Shown: piece by piece, positions 1 to 9,091 of the stretch
Layout: each line of letters opens with the position of its first letter
Numbering within the stretch: the first letter of the stretch is position 1
NCBI RefSeq assembly: GCF_014284175.1
Contig: NZ_JACOGA010000002.1
Coordinates: 186,001-250,000 of the forward strand
Source of the DNA: Affinundibacterium flavidum
GTDB taxonomy: Bacteria > Pseudomonadota > Gammaproteobacteria > Burkholderiales > Burkholderiaceae_D
Reading direction: 5' to 3'
DNA: 64,000 nt
Translations under genes and position numbers: made by a program
Notes under the pieces: model-generated
Told to the model about the DNA's origin: nothing
Database searches by the model: none
The model's input: the letters and a program-made list of their open reading frames with translations, nothing else

Positions 1-1
1 A

Positions 2-370
2 TCAAGTGGATTAAAGCTCGGTCTTAATAACCAATTGAATCTGCATTTAATTCTGACACCACTTCCCTCACTCTTTCATCCCCAACACGCTCTTTCAAAA
101 AATTTTGCACTAATTGTCGTACAAGACTTAAGCATCCCCATGCATACCAAAGAATTTTTACTAACTCAAATGTATGGCCTAAGCGTTGCGGAAGCGAGGG
201 TTGCCTGTGCGTTACTAAAGGGTTCAACACCGAAACAAATTGCTATCGACTCAGGAGTCGCGATTTCAACCATACGATCCCAGTTGAAAGCTATTTTTAG
301 TAAAACTGGTACATCAAAGCAAACCGAATTGACGCAGATTTTGTATCCGATTTTATCGATTCAGACTTGA
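2..370 (+). CDS. LuxR-family transcriptional regulator, C-terminal part (5' truncated by window edge)
   Basis: The reading frame is open back to the first bases of the window, so this is the 3' end of a longer gene. The last ~65 residues form a LuxR/GerE-type helix-turn-helix: LSVAEARVACALLKG, then PKQIAIDSGVAISTIRSQLK and a final helix with TSKQTELTQIL. That is the usual DNA-binding domain of response-regulator or autoinducer-type activators. The upstream part (LILTPLPSLFHP...ALIVVQDLS) looks like the end of a sensory domain, but its ligand cannot be judged here. A TTG at position 35 could in principle start a short protein, but the uninterrupted upstream frame argues against it. Confidence 0.8.
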   Translation, partial: SSGLKLGLNNQLNLHLILTPLPSLFHPQHALSKNFALIVVQDLSIPMHTKEFLLTQMYGLSVAEARVACALLKGSTPKQIAIDSGVAISTIRSQLKAIFSKTGTSKQTELTQILYPILSIQT

Positions 371-553
371 TTGCGGTCATTAGTTTTTGAATCAAAAATT
401 CAAATTATAGATTCGGGTGTGGGAAAATACACCGACAAAGCAACGCAAAATCGTATGTATCTCGCACAACAAACAAACTTAGAATTAGCACCAGTTCATA
501 TGCGAGGATTTTTTATTTTCTCGCACTCAGAAACCAGTATTATCAATAACAAT

Positions 554-1132
554 TCATTTCAGATTCTGTATTACGCAAATAAAAGGTGATTTAATTCGTT
601 GGATAATGAGTCCTTTATTATCAACTCTCACTATTTTTGAACGAATACTATCCGACTCATTCCCTCCTATCGTTAGCGCGTATCTACCATTTGAATCGAC
701 CCCAGTCTCGACGACAATTGCCGAGTGTGAAGGGTAATCGCGATGTGCGCTTGCGTAGGCATAGTCGAAGGAATTTCCGCCACGGTTATTTTGAATAATG
801 TCGCCAATTTTTGGCGCATATTCATTGATCTTCCTTGCTCTAAAAACGCCTGTATTTCCTGTCTGATTCTCGATTGCTTTATAAACAAATTTTGCGTGTC
901 CTGAAGCAAACTTGAACTCGTTTATGCTTGCACCTGCTTGTTTCACACACCAAGAAACAAACACGGCCGACCAAGCCTCTTCAACGCCTGGAAAATCAAA
1001 ACCCAAATCTAACCAATAATGTTTAATTTGATCTGAGAGTGGAAAATCGTTTTCATCTATTTGGTGAAAGCGAAAATGCTGATCTTTGGCGATATTAGCG
1101 AGTTGAGATGCGAATAGCGATGGAGTTTCCAT
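554..1132 (-). CDS. DUF2272-domain protein (putative NlpC/P60-like cell-wall protein)
   Basis: A 192-residue protein with the DUF2272 pattern: a Trp-rich AWSAVFVSWCVKQAG block (about residues 53-67), an FASGHAKFVYKA block, a GDII strand and a central SHSAIVVETG segment. The family has a CHAP/NlpC-P60-like fold, so Cys in SWC and His in SHSAIVV are plausible active-site residues; this is inferred from fold similarity. No signal peptide is visible. The ATG is preceded by AGGA at 7 nt. It follows a lipoprotein gene by about 60 nt on the same strand, so the two probably share a transcript and act at the envelope. Confidence 0.7.
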   Translation of the reverse strand: METPSLFASQLANIAKDQHFRFHQIDENDFPLSDQIKHYWLDLGFDFPGVEEAWSAVFVSWCVKQAGASINEFKFASGHAKFVYKAIENQTGNTGVFRARKINEYAPKIGDIIQNNRGGNSFDYAYASAHRDYPSHSAIVVETGVDSNGRYALTIGGNESDSIRSKIVRVDNKGLIIQRIKSPFICVIQNLK

Positions 1133-1193
1133 TTCATAATCCTAATAAAAATAATTTTTCCATAAATTACGATGCACACCTAATCTTTGACAA

Positions 1194-1970
1194 CTATTTC
1201 TTTTCTGCCTTACTATCCTTTGCAGGCTTAGTAAGGCTTGCGCCTAGAGTGTCTAACCCTAAACTAACGTTATACTTCGAAACCAAATCGTCCGCCGTCT
1301 CTAGGCCAGCAATCAAGCTACAAGCCCCATGGCAAGTAGCTACATCTGCTAAAGCCATTTCTAAATTATATTCTTTGATAGAAGCTGTTTTAGCTTCTTG
1401 TATTTCGTCGAAAATGAGTTTACGTCTCTTTGAGATTGCCTTGGTTATTACATGTGCCATCAGATCAGCATAATATGCTTGGTTGTATTCAGCTCTAACA
1501 CCAGTAGTCAGCCCAGCCAGTGCCGCAAAGTTTTTTGCTGCCTGCGCACCATTTGCAATCGCACCGCCAGCACCGAATAGAGTTGCCGCTGACCCCATCC
1601 AAAAATTCATATTGGACTGTTTTCGTTTCAAAACAGTTTTGTATTCCTCACACAAACTATTCGACGCCAAAATCAATCTATTCTGAATATGATTTCTGTC
1701 TTCCTCATTCTTTCCTTTCGCAGATCGCAACGCCTGATCAAAGGTTTTAGAAAAGTCAGCCTTATCTCCGGATTTACTACTTAAATCTTCGTCAGACAGC
1801 AAAGAAATCATATCAATATTTTCGACAGATTTATCGAAAATACCGGCTGGAGAAAATTTGTCAGTCGACTTATCGTTTTGCCCAAGACTGGCACAAGCAG
1901 ACAGACTCATCAACACAATAATTAAGATGAAAGGCCTTAGTAGCCCACCGAGAGCAAAATAATTGTTCAT
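1194..1970 (-). CDS. Putative lipoprotein of unknown function
   Basis: The N-terminus has a hydrophobic stretch ending in a clear lipobox, LSAC (cleavage before Cys), so the product should be lipidated. The mature part is mostly helical and charged, with a short Gly/Ala-rich hydrophobic stretch (TLFGAGGAIANGAQ) in the middle that might insert in or touch a membrane. Two ATGs lie 6 nt apart. AGAGGGA abuts the upstream one (1976) and sits about 8 nt from the one at 1970, so 1970 is chosen. I do not recognise a family. It is the first gene of a probable two-gene unit with the DUF2272 protein. Confidence 0.65.
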   Translation of the reverse strand: MNNYFALGGLLRPFILIIVLMSLSACASLGQNDKSTDKFSPAGIFDKSVENIDMISLLSDEDLSSKSGDKADFSKTFDQALRSAKGKNEEDRNHIQNRLILASNSLCEEYKTVLKRKQSNMNFWMGSAATLFGAGGAIANGAQAAKNFAALAGLTTGVRAEYNQAYYADLMAHVITKAISKRRKLIFDEIQEAKTASIKEYNLEMALADVATCHGACSLIAGLETADDLVSKYNVSLGLDTLGASLTKPAKDSKAEKK

Positions 1971-1976
1971 TTTCAT

Positions 1977-2412
1977 TCCCTCTAAAATATTGACGCAAAA
2001 AAATTAAAAATGGCTTCTAAAAAAAGTATCTAGTTACAAATGCAAGAAATTTAACCTTCTATTTAAGAGTAATGTTCTTTTTAAGAAAAGAAGTCTATTC
2101 CTCTACAAAATGCAAAGCATCCTCCAAATGGAGGATGCTTTCATATATCAAACACCCTAAGCTACCAATCAATTTCATAAAAGTAATCCCAACTTTTGAG
2201 GCCTGCTGCTTCACGAGTTTAAGTGCGTTCTTCTCACGTCAAATCAGCGGAGAGAGCGCAATCAATTTCATTGACTGAATCCACTAACAAAAAGCTTCGG
2301 TACTTTATAGGAATAGCTACTAAGCGCTTTCTCGTCACTATTGCAAATCAAAGATTGCGCCGACTCAGTCAAGTCTCATTTTCAAATTAAAAAACAACAC
2401 GGAGAAAACTAA
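1977..2412. other. Intergenic region between divergent genes
   Basis: AT-rich stretch between the lipoprotein (minus) and the methyltransferase (plus). Apart from the hairpin at 2114-2141 I see no gene or repeat. It must hold the promoters of both neighbours, but no convincing -35/-10 pair stands out. Confidence 0.4.
2114..2141. terminator. Perfect 12-bp stem hairpin, possible terminator or regulatory hairpin
   Basis: AAAGCATCCTCC is followed by the loop AAAT and GGAGGATGCTTT, a perfect 12-bp stem. The T-run after the stem is weak on both strands, so termination is uncertain. No gene on the plus strand ends just upstream, which suggests a remnant or an RNA structural element. Confidence 0.4.
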
Positions 2413-3303
2413 ATGGAAGAAGTAATCCGGCAATTGCAAACCCATAAGGCATGGTTAGGAATCGAAAATTTACGAGCACAATTGCTGCAAGCGAGAAACT
2501 CTCATTCTGACTATAAAAAAGTTTACTCAGATATAAAATCGAACGGTGAGTTGATGGAAATACTCTGCAAGTGCCCTTATATTTTCCGCGCTAAAACTAA
2601 ACCTCGAGGCTATGCTGGAGATGCAGTTATGATGGATTTTATATACGGCATTTATGAGCCTGAATTTATCAACAACTTAGATTTAACAGGTGAAGAGATC
2701 TTCAGAATCACGACCAACTCTTCTGCATCTAAAGCTGTTCGTCATAGAAGGCGACTAATTGCAAATACCATTGATTCAATCTGCCTCGATAAGCCTGCTA
2801 ATATTTTGTCAGTCGCCTGTGGCCACTTAAGAGAAGCGGAAATATCGAATGCTGTTCAGTCTCGGAGTATAGGAAAGTTTTTCGCACTAGACCAAGATAT
2901 CGAAAGCCTCAAAATCGTTGAGTCCCAATACGGACGCCTCGGGGTCACACCTGTTCAATGTAACGTAGCAAAAATAATCGCGGGGAAAATACCAGAGGAA
3001 ATCAACGACTTCAACTTTATCTACTCAGCTGGTCTCTATGACTATTTAAACGAAGATATCGCAGTAAAGTTAACGAAGAAATTCGCAAAGCTACTGAATA
3101 AAAACGGATTGATTCTTTTAGCTAATTTCCTTCCATTTCATCAAGATGCAGGCTTTATGGAATGTGTAATGGATTGGGACCTAATATATAGAACGGCAGA
3201 CAATTTAAAGTCGATATTATCGAAATCTGGTTTATCACTTGTCAGTTGCCAAAACGATCCGACAGACTCTATCGCTTATGTCGTAGGTATCAAAGATAAA
3301 TAG
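2413..3303 (+). CDS. Class I SAM-dependent methyltransferase
   Basis: A 296-residue protein. The N-terminal helical region contains KPRGYAGDAVMMDFIY, typical of a group of methyltransferases related to the extracellular-factor (3-hydroxypalmitic acid methyl ester) type. A Rossmann methyltransferase core follows: ILSVACGHLREAEI (SAM-binding motif I), FFALDQDIESL (motif II acidic residue), and FNFIYSAGLYDYL and LILLANFLP as motifs IV and VI. A good GGAG Shine-Dalgarno sits about 7 nt before the ATG. The substrate cannot be told from sequence. It stands alone between a divergent lipoprotein gene and a convergent GNAT fragment. Confidence 0.75.
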   Translation: MEEVIRQLQTHKAWLGIENLRAQLLQARNSHSDYKKVYSDIKSNGELMEILCKCPYIFRAKTKPRGYAGDAVMMDFIYGIYEPEFINNLDLTGEEIFRITTNSSASKAVRHRRRLIANTIDSICLDKPANILSVACGHLREAEISNAVQSRSIGKFFALDQDIESLKIVESQYGRLGVTPVQCNVAKIIAGKIPEEINDFNFIYSAGLYDYLNEDIAVKLTKKFAKLLNKNGLILLANFLPFHQDAGFMECVMDWDLIYRTADNLKSILSKSGLSLVSCQNDPTDSIAYVVGIKDK

Positions 3304-3344
3304 GTAAACGTGAGGTAATTTTCTAAATGTCAGATTTACGCAAT

Positions 3345-3827
3345 TCAATACGAAACTAGACAATTGAAGGCCATAGCAAATGCAGTCGCACCAATAGAAT
3401 AACGCTCACACATTCCCAAACGCATAGCTTCAAACAAGCGCGGAAACACCCCCAGCCCGCGATACGCAGCATCGACGCACACAGGGCCATACTGAAAAGA
3501 ATTCGCCTCAGTAATCGCCTGCTCCTCAAAATGTAAAGCAGGCAAACGCCCCAACATAAACGGAAAAATCGGCCACTGCGCAAAGAAAGCCCAAGTCCCC
3601 GCCAAGGCGTAGCCGGTCACGGTTTCTGATTGATCATGTGCGGAAGTTTCAACCGCGACGAACACACCGCCATAGCGCAGTAATTCTTCGATCTGCGCGA
3701 CAGTAAATGCGGTAGTGACGAAGCCGTTTTTTTGCTCTGCTTCGCTCAGGTTGCTTAATAGGTTGCGCTCCTGCAGAGCTAATATGCCGGGAATGTCGGA
3801 AGGGATGGCTGGACGGGTTTTGGTCAT
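3345..3827 (-). pseudogene. GNAT acetyltransferase, copy 1, truncated at the 3' end
   Basis: The N-terminus (TRPAIPSDIPGILALQERN) and the acetyl-CoA-binding segment (YGPVCVDAAYRGLGVFPRLFEAMR) are clear GNAT motifs. After ERYSIG the sequence diverges into a short unrelated tail and stops at 160 residues. The last strand/helix expected in the fold (the Asn-containing FIN...KLGF region) is missing. A second, shorter copy with the same first ~98 residues lies at 5522-5851. Probably inactive or altered, though a working short protein cannot be excluded. Confidence 0.65.
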
Positions 3828-3894
3828 TTTCTAAATTGGGAAAATTTTTCTAAAAGATACTCTGTGCTCTTTGCTACACATCACTATTTACGAC

Positions 3895-4995
3895 TCAAGT
3901 CGCTTGCGCACGTTGCTTATAAAAATTCAATATCGTTTCTGCAGTATCTCCCACTAAATAACGCGCACAAAAATCCGCATACCAATTGAAATGCGTACTC
4001 ACTCTGGTACCCACCTGCACTGTCAGCCGCGTGCCTTTACCTTCAGGGCTCAGCGTGTACGAGGTGTCTTCAATATCGAAGTACTGACCGCCAATCACCA
4101 CATGATCATCTAATGAACCACTTGGAAAAGATTCAGGCGTGAACAAATATTTCCATGCAATGCGGCGATTTTCTTGCCACTCGGTGATCTCTTCCTCAAA
4201 GCGTACACCACGTTGCCACAACAACTGGCGCTTGCCACCTACTCGCTCTTCTAAGGTACGCGCTTCAAGCGGATACGGCACACCGATTTTGTAAGCGAAT
4301 CCATTCTTCAATTCATCGGGGCGAATATCCAAAGGAAAATTAATCAACTTCCAGATTTTTTCAGGACTGGCTTCAATATACACAGAACGCTGCGTCTGCT
4401 GCTTGATCGTAGGCGCTTCGATATTTTGTTCAATACCCCCAAACGCAAATGGCATCAGCAGCACCACCGCAGACAGCCTACCGGACTGATCAGGACTCAT
4501 CCAAGAAATGATCACAGAAATCAAAGCGCCAAGTAACATCAAGGGAATAAACAAACCCATCGCCATTACCAAACAAATCGTCCCTTCCCGAAACAAAGCA
4601 CCCACCGCAAATGCGAACAAGCTCAAAGCCAGCATAGAAATACCGCCCGCCACCGCCACGCCACGCATCTTCTTTTTCTCAGAAAGATACGCCACGATCA
4701 TGCCCATCGCCAAAGGTATGCCAACTAAGAATGACGTCAACATCACCCCACTACCAGCGGACAAAAAATTCACAAAAAATGAGTAAGCCGTCACACCATA
4801 AACAGCACCCGCCCCAGCAATCAAACCACACCAAACCAAATAGCCAATACCTCTCAGCAAAGACTCATGCATGGGTCTGGATTCAACTTCTTTGATAACG
4901 GATTGTTCAATGGCATTAACACGTATGGAAATGTCTGAATCAGAAAATGGCAGCGCAGGATCTTGTCCAGCATTATCGGAATTAAGTTCGCTCAT
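3895..4995 (-). CDS. Membrane protein with C-terminal SRPBCC domain
   Basis: A 366-residue protein in two parts. Residues ~48-180 hold four or five hydrophobic helices with a short KKK loop, so the N-terminal half is membrane-embedded. Residues ~182-366 form an SRPBCC/polyketide-cyclase-like domain: QRSVYIEASPEKIWKLIN at its start, a Trp-rich middle and a C-terminal helix ending NFYKQRAQAT. SRPBCC domains bind hydrophobic ligands in a deep pocket; the ligand here is unknown. The gene sits between the two truncated GNAT copies, so the duplication that created them spans or flanks it. Confidence 0.65.
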   Translation of the reverse strand: MSELNSDNAGQDPALPFSDSDISIRVNAIEQSVIKEVESRPMHESLLRGIGYLVWCGLIAGAGAVYGVTAYSFFVNFLSAGSGVMLTSFLVGIPLAMGMIVAYLSEKKKMRGVAVAGGISMLALSLFAFAVGALFREGTICLVMAMGLFIPLMLLGALISVIISWMSPDQSGRLSAVVLLMPFAFGGIEQNIEAPTIKQQTQRSVYIEASPEKIWKLINFPLDIRPDELKNGFAYKIGVPYPLEARTLEERVGGKRQLLWQRGVRFEEEITEWQENRRIAWKYLFTPESFPSGSLDDHVVIGGQYFDIEDTSYTLSPEGKGTRLTVQVGTRVSTHFNWYADFCARYLVGDTAETILNFYKQRAQAT

Positions 4996-5234
4996 GGATT
5001 GTGTTCAGTTTGAGTTTGGGGAGGTAAATTTAGAGGCGTAAATTTAGAGATGTAATTGCTGAGATGCAAAAACAATTGCTTCATAAAAAGCAATATCTTA
5101 CGTTATTTCATTTCACCAAGGAGATTGTTTTTTTGTGCAAGGTGATCAAGGAAAGCGGCAGCGACAAATCAACAAAAATATCGAAAAGGACTACCCCGAA
5201 AAAGTCTCGCATTTCACCCCTGCCCTTCAAGGGA

Positions 5235-5297
5235 AAATTCTTGGGATTTCTCTAAGCACGCTTTGCGCCAAGAATTTCTAAGCTACTTGCAAGTAGC
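5235..5297. repeat. Hairpin (AAATTCTTGG arms) followed by a 16-bp perfect palindrome
   Basis: AAATTCTTGG at 5235-5244 pairs exactly with CCAAGAATTT at 5268-5277, and GCTACTTGCAAGTAGC at 5282-5297 is a perfect palindrome. They lie in the 4996-5521 gap, which otherwise holds only an A-rich stretch and a partial GTCATTCCTGCG repeat. Function unknown. Confidence 0.5.
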
Positions 5298-5433
5298 ACA
5301 GTGGAAGATCGGAATGGGGATGGGTTTAAGTTAGTAAACTAAACAATGGCGAATTCAAATTAACAAATAAAACCCAAAAACAAATACACCCAAAAAACTG
5401 AAAAGAAAAAGCAAACAACAAACAAAATTAAGC

Positions 5434-5482
5434 GTCATTCCTGCGTGCTCTTAGCAGGAATCCAGTGGCGTTCGCTGATCAA
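5434..5482. repeat. Partial GTCATTCCTGCG/GCAGGAATCCAGTGGC repeat next to the GNAT truncation point
   Basis: GTCATTCCTGCG...AGCAGGAATCCAGTGGC followed by GTTCGCTGATCAAC matches the repeat inside the MITE at 42720-42770 (GCAGGAATCTAGCGGC, then TTGATCAAC). It ends about 40 nt before the broken 3' end of GNAT copy 2, so insertion of this repeat may mark the breakpoint. Confidence 0.6.
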
Positions 5483-5521
5483 CCAACACCGCCGAAAATT
5501 CGGCAATCACAATCAGAATCA

Positions 5522-5851
5522 TCAACTCAAAAAAGAAATCTCGCGTCCTGAAAAATCTAAGGCAGGCAAACGCCCCAACATAAACGGAAAAATCGGCCAC
5601 TGTGCAAAGAAAGCCCAAGTCCCTGTCAAGGCATAGCCGATCACGATTTCTGATTGAGCATTAGCAGATGTATCGACCGCGACGAACACGCCACCATAGC
5701 CCAATAATTCTTCTATCTGCGCGACAGTAAATGCGGTGATGACGAAGCCGTTCTTTTGTTCTGCTTCGCTTAGGTTGCTTAACAGATTACGGCTTTGCAG
5801 AGCTAGGATGCCGAGAATGTCTGAGGGTTTAGCTGGGCGGGTTTGGGGCAT
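5522..5851 (-). pseudogene. GNAT acetyltransferase, copy 2, truncated after ~98 residues
   Basis: The first ~98 residues are nearly identical to GNAT copy 1 (shared stretches include NLLSNLSEAEQKNGFV, TAFTVAQIEELL and FFAQWPIFPFMLGRLPAL). The frame then runs into DFSGREISFLS and stops. The acetyl-CoA-binding motif A/B region is wholly absent, so the product cannot be a functional acetyltransferase. DNA homology with copy 1 begins at the AGGCAGGCAAACGCC-like segment near 5560. A REP-like repeat lies just beyond the break. Confidence 0.8.
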
Positions 5852-6127
5852 TTAGTTTATTTGAATCTAATTGAGATTAAATTTTACGTGTAACTTTACA
5901 TGGTAGTTCTTATTGATCTTGTGAAATTGAGAAAATTTGACGGAAATATCCAGGGTTTCCACATGGCACTCAAATTGCTCTCTTTTCTAGGTTGAAATTC
6001 AATAGCAACCATCATTGACTGTAATGTATAGATAGGCCTTAAAAAATCCAAGAAGAAATTGAAAAGTAATATGAGTTACTTCTTTTGCAGAAGTGACAAT
6101 AGCTACCATTAATTATGATTGTTAAAA

Positions 6128-8764
6128 ATGATAAAAATAGACATTGACTCTTGCCCTGAAAATTCTTCGACATTACCGCTGAATAATCTATCGTCATTTG
6201 AGACTTGGCTATCAGAAAGACCTAAATGGCTCCAAACAGCAGCCGCCGACTTACTTCATAAGCAAACTAAACCGGACGATGCTGCATTAATTGCATTAAC
6301 TGATCTATGTTTTAAAGAAGCTATAAAAACGCATGATGCCGTCTTTGCAAGCATCCCAACTGGTTCATTTAACCAACCAACAGTGTCAACGTTGATGCAC
6401 ATTGATAAGCTTGACAAAGTTGTTGGCGTAAATGCTATCTCTAGTGATTCGAAACTCGTATTTGGGACATCAAATTTACACGTTGTATATGGTAATAACG
6501 GTTCAGGAAAATCTGGCTATGCGCGATTGTTGAAACATGCATGTGGATCCTCGATGAAACAAGATCTTCTGCCAAATGTTTTTTCGACGACTACTATCAA
6601 TCCATCAGTCGAAATATCCATAACATCAGCAGGTGTACAGAAGAATTTATCTTGGTCTTTATCAATGGCTCCGCTAAATGAGCTTCGACATGTACACATA
6701 TTTGATAGCCATACAGCGGCTTCTTATATTAATGCTAAAAATGAAGCATGCTATGAACCTCGAAGGATGCGATTTATTTCTACGCTCATTGCGATTTGTG
6801 ATCGTGTCGCAGAATTACTAGGTAATAAGAAAAATATACTGATAAGTGCAATGCCACAGATGCCAACAGAATTTGTGGCAACTTCTGTTAAGGAATTTAT
6901 CAATTCACTGAATCACAAAACACTGTCAACTGCAATTGACAAGGCTTGCGCGATGACAACAGAAGAAAGTGCGGAGCGTGTACGTCTGGAATTATTAATG
7001 AAGCAATCAGACGTAGCTGGAAAACTCAAGCAACTAGCTCAGACCAAACAGAGAGTAACGCAACTCAAGACTGAATTTGAAACATTAAAAAATGGATTAG
7101 CAAATGAAAAATTTGAGCAACTAATTTCGCTTCGTAAGGATGCCAAAGACAAACGAAAAGTTGCAACTGAAGATGCCGATAAAATATTTGCAAACGCATC
7201 ATTGACGGGAGTTGGGCAAGATTCGTGGAAATTAATGTGGGAAGAAGCTAGAAAATATTCCAATGATCTCGCATATCCCGAGCATCACTTTCCGATGATC
7301 GGTAACGATAGTCGGTGTGTTCTATGCCAACAGGAACTTAATGAGGACGCAAAACTGAGGTTAACTGGATTTGAGTCTTATGTAAAAGGAAACCTCGAAG
7401 CATCAGCAAAAAAAGCTGAAAATTTACTCAAGGCGGCAATCGATGCTTTTCCCTCCTTAATCAAAAAGGAAGATTGGAATTCCAAGATAGAAATCTTAAA
7501 TGTTGATCCATCAATCGCCGGAGCCATTTTTCAGGCTATTAATGCACAGTATGAATTGATTGCGGGTATATCCGAGATGGGACAACTTACCGCTATCGAT
7601 TGGAGTGAATTTGACCAAAAAGTAGGCATACATGAACAACAACTTATTAAGGAAGAAGCAACATTCATCGAACTACAACAGGCTGATAAACGGACAGTAT
7701 ATGAAAAGCAACTGAACGAGCTAAAGGCAAGAGAATGGCTGATTCAAAATAGAGTAGCGGTTGAACAGGAAATAGTTCGCAAACAAGAGATCAAAAGATT
7801 TGAAAGCGCTGAAGCATTATGCAAAACCAATGCACTTACCTCTAAGAAAAATGAATTAACGAAAGAGGAATTATCGCTTGGGTATCAAAAGCGATTCTAT
7901 GATGAACTTAAATATCTAGGCGGGGAAAGAATTCCTGTCTCACCCACATCTGTGCCGGAAGGAAAAGGAAAAATAAAGTTTGAATTAAAATTAATCGGCA
8001 CCAATAAGCCTGTCTCTACTAATCTTATATTAAGTGAAGGTGAGACTAGAATTGTGTCATTGGCCGCATTTCTCGCTGACATTACAGGCTCAGGTCAACC
8101 TACTCCGTTTGTTTTCGACGATCCAATCTCATCACTCGATCAAGACTTTGAAGAAAAAGTAGTTGAACGGCTAGCTGAATTATCCAAAACACGTCAAGTA
8201 ATTGTATTTACTCATCGACTATCTTTACTGGTACTGCTAGACGATGCAGTACAACGTATCGCAAAATCTGCAGAGGCACAAGATAATCCACCTATTCAAA
8301 TGAGTTTAACTGGCTTACATCGCATGGGGAAAAATGTTGGAATAGTTGGTGAAATTAAGCTACGTGAAAAAAAACTGAAATCCGCTATTCAACATATTCA
8401 CGACCATATTTTACCGAAACTTCGTAAGGCTTATGATAATAACGAAGTTGAAAATTACGAGATTCAAGCAAAAGCAGCATGCACAGATTTTCGAATTTTG
8501 ACTGAACGATGTGTCGAGACAATTTTGCTTAACGATGTTGTTTCACGTTTTCGACGATCACTTCAAACAATGGGGAAGTTAGGTTCATTGGCTAAAATAC
8601 AGAAAAGTGATTGTGATCTAATTGATCAAATGATGACTAGATATTCGTGCTTTGAGCACTCACAACCCATTGAAATTCCAATCACAATACCATCTCCAGA
8701 GGAATTAACTAAGGATGTGAAAGGTATGATTGATTGGATTACAGAATTTGAAAAACGCACATAA
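6128..8764 (+). CDS. AAA_13 family ATPase with zinc-hook motif, PrrC/RloC-like (putative anti-phage)
   Basis: An ~880-residue ABC-type ATPase (numbering below is from the in-frame TTG at 6119; the ATG at 6128 is codon 4). The N-terminal WLSERPKWLQ motif is common in these proteins. Walker A is GNNGSGKS at 125-132, the signature LSEGE at 638-642, Walker B FVFDDP with the acidic pair at 667-668, the D-loop SSLD, and the H-switch FTHR. Between the halves is a coiled coil with CVLC at 400-403, a Rad50/RloC-type zinc hook. The C-terminal tail has R792-x3-E796 and H847, which resembles the Arg-Glu-His triad of PrrC/RloC anticodon nucleases, but the spacing is longer and this is inference. The gene stands alone, without restriction genes. 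Confidence 0.75.
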   Translation: MIKIDIDSCPENSSTLPLNNLSSFETWLSERPKWLQTAAADLLHKQTKPDDAALIALTDLCFKEAIKTHDAVFASIPTGSFNQPTVSTLMHIDKLDKVVGVNAISSDSKLVFGTSNLHVVYGNNGSGKSGYARLLKHACGSSMKQDLLPNVFSTTTINPSVEISITSAGVQKNLSWSLSMAPLNELRHVHIFDSHTAASYINAKNEACYEPRRMRFISTLIAICDRVAELLGNKKNILISAMPQMPTEFVATSVKEFINSLNHKTLSTAIDKACAMTTEESAERVRLELLMKQSDVAGKLKQLAQTKQRVTQLKTEFETLKNGLANEKFEQLISLRKDAKDKRKVATEDADKIFANASLTGVGQDSWKLMWEEARKYSNDLAYPEHHFPMIGNDSRCVLCQQELNEDAKLRLTGFESYVKGNLEASAKKAENLLKAAIDAFPSLIKKEDWNSKIEILNVDPSIAGAIFQAINAQYELIAGISEMGQLTAIDWSEFDQKVGIHEQQLIKEEATFIELQQADKRTVYEKQLNELKAREWLIQNRVAVEQEIVRKQEIKRFESAEALCKTNALTSKKNELTKEELSLGYQKRFYDELKYLGGERIPVSPTSVPEGKGKIKFELKLIGTNKPVSTNLILSEGETRIVSLAAFLADITGSGQPTPFVFDDPISSLDQDFEEKVVERLAELSKTRQVIVFTHRLSLLVLLDDAVQRIAKSAEAQDNPPIQMSLTGLHRMGKNVGIVGEIKLREKKLKSAIQHIHDHILPKLRKAYDNNEVENYEIQAKAACTDFRILTERCVETILLNDVVSRFRRSLQTMGKLGSLAKIQKSDCDLIDQMMTRYSCFEHSQPIEIPITIPSPEELTKDVKGMIDWITEFEKRT

Positions 8765-9091
8765 AATTACGCAACACCACATCATGCATAACGGTTCACA
8801 TCAAGTCGACAGAGGTGGGTAAATGAACGCGAGCCAAAAAGACAGCTTGATATTAATTTTTCAAACAACTCCACGATCTAGGAGCAAAGCACCCATTTAC
8901 TTCACGCTATTACATTGACAAGAATTATGTGGATTAGGGTTCAACAAAAAATAAACTGGTAAATGATAGGGACAGAGAGTTAACGGCAAAGGCTAACGAT
9001 TAAACTAAAAAGCCAAAAGGAACTAAAACAAAAATACTTACTCTCACCAAGGCAGGCTAACCTTGTAAACATTCACTCCCCCAAAAAACCC
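8765..9091. other. Intergenic, no feature seen
   Basis: About 330 bases between the AAA_13 ATPase and the alpha/beta hydrolase. I see no ORF, hairpin or repeat I can support. Confidence 0.4.

Noticed and set aside
371..589. 72-codon open frame after the LuxR fragment
   Set aside because: It starts right at the LuxR stop with a non-ATG codon and no ribosome-binding site, has no recognisable motif, and overlaps the end of the DUF2272 gene.
5064..5255. 63-codon open frame in the gap before GNAT copy 2
   Set aside because: Lys/Ser-rich composition, no ribosome-binding site, runs into a hairpin; likely chance.
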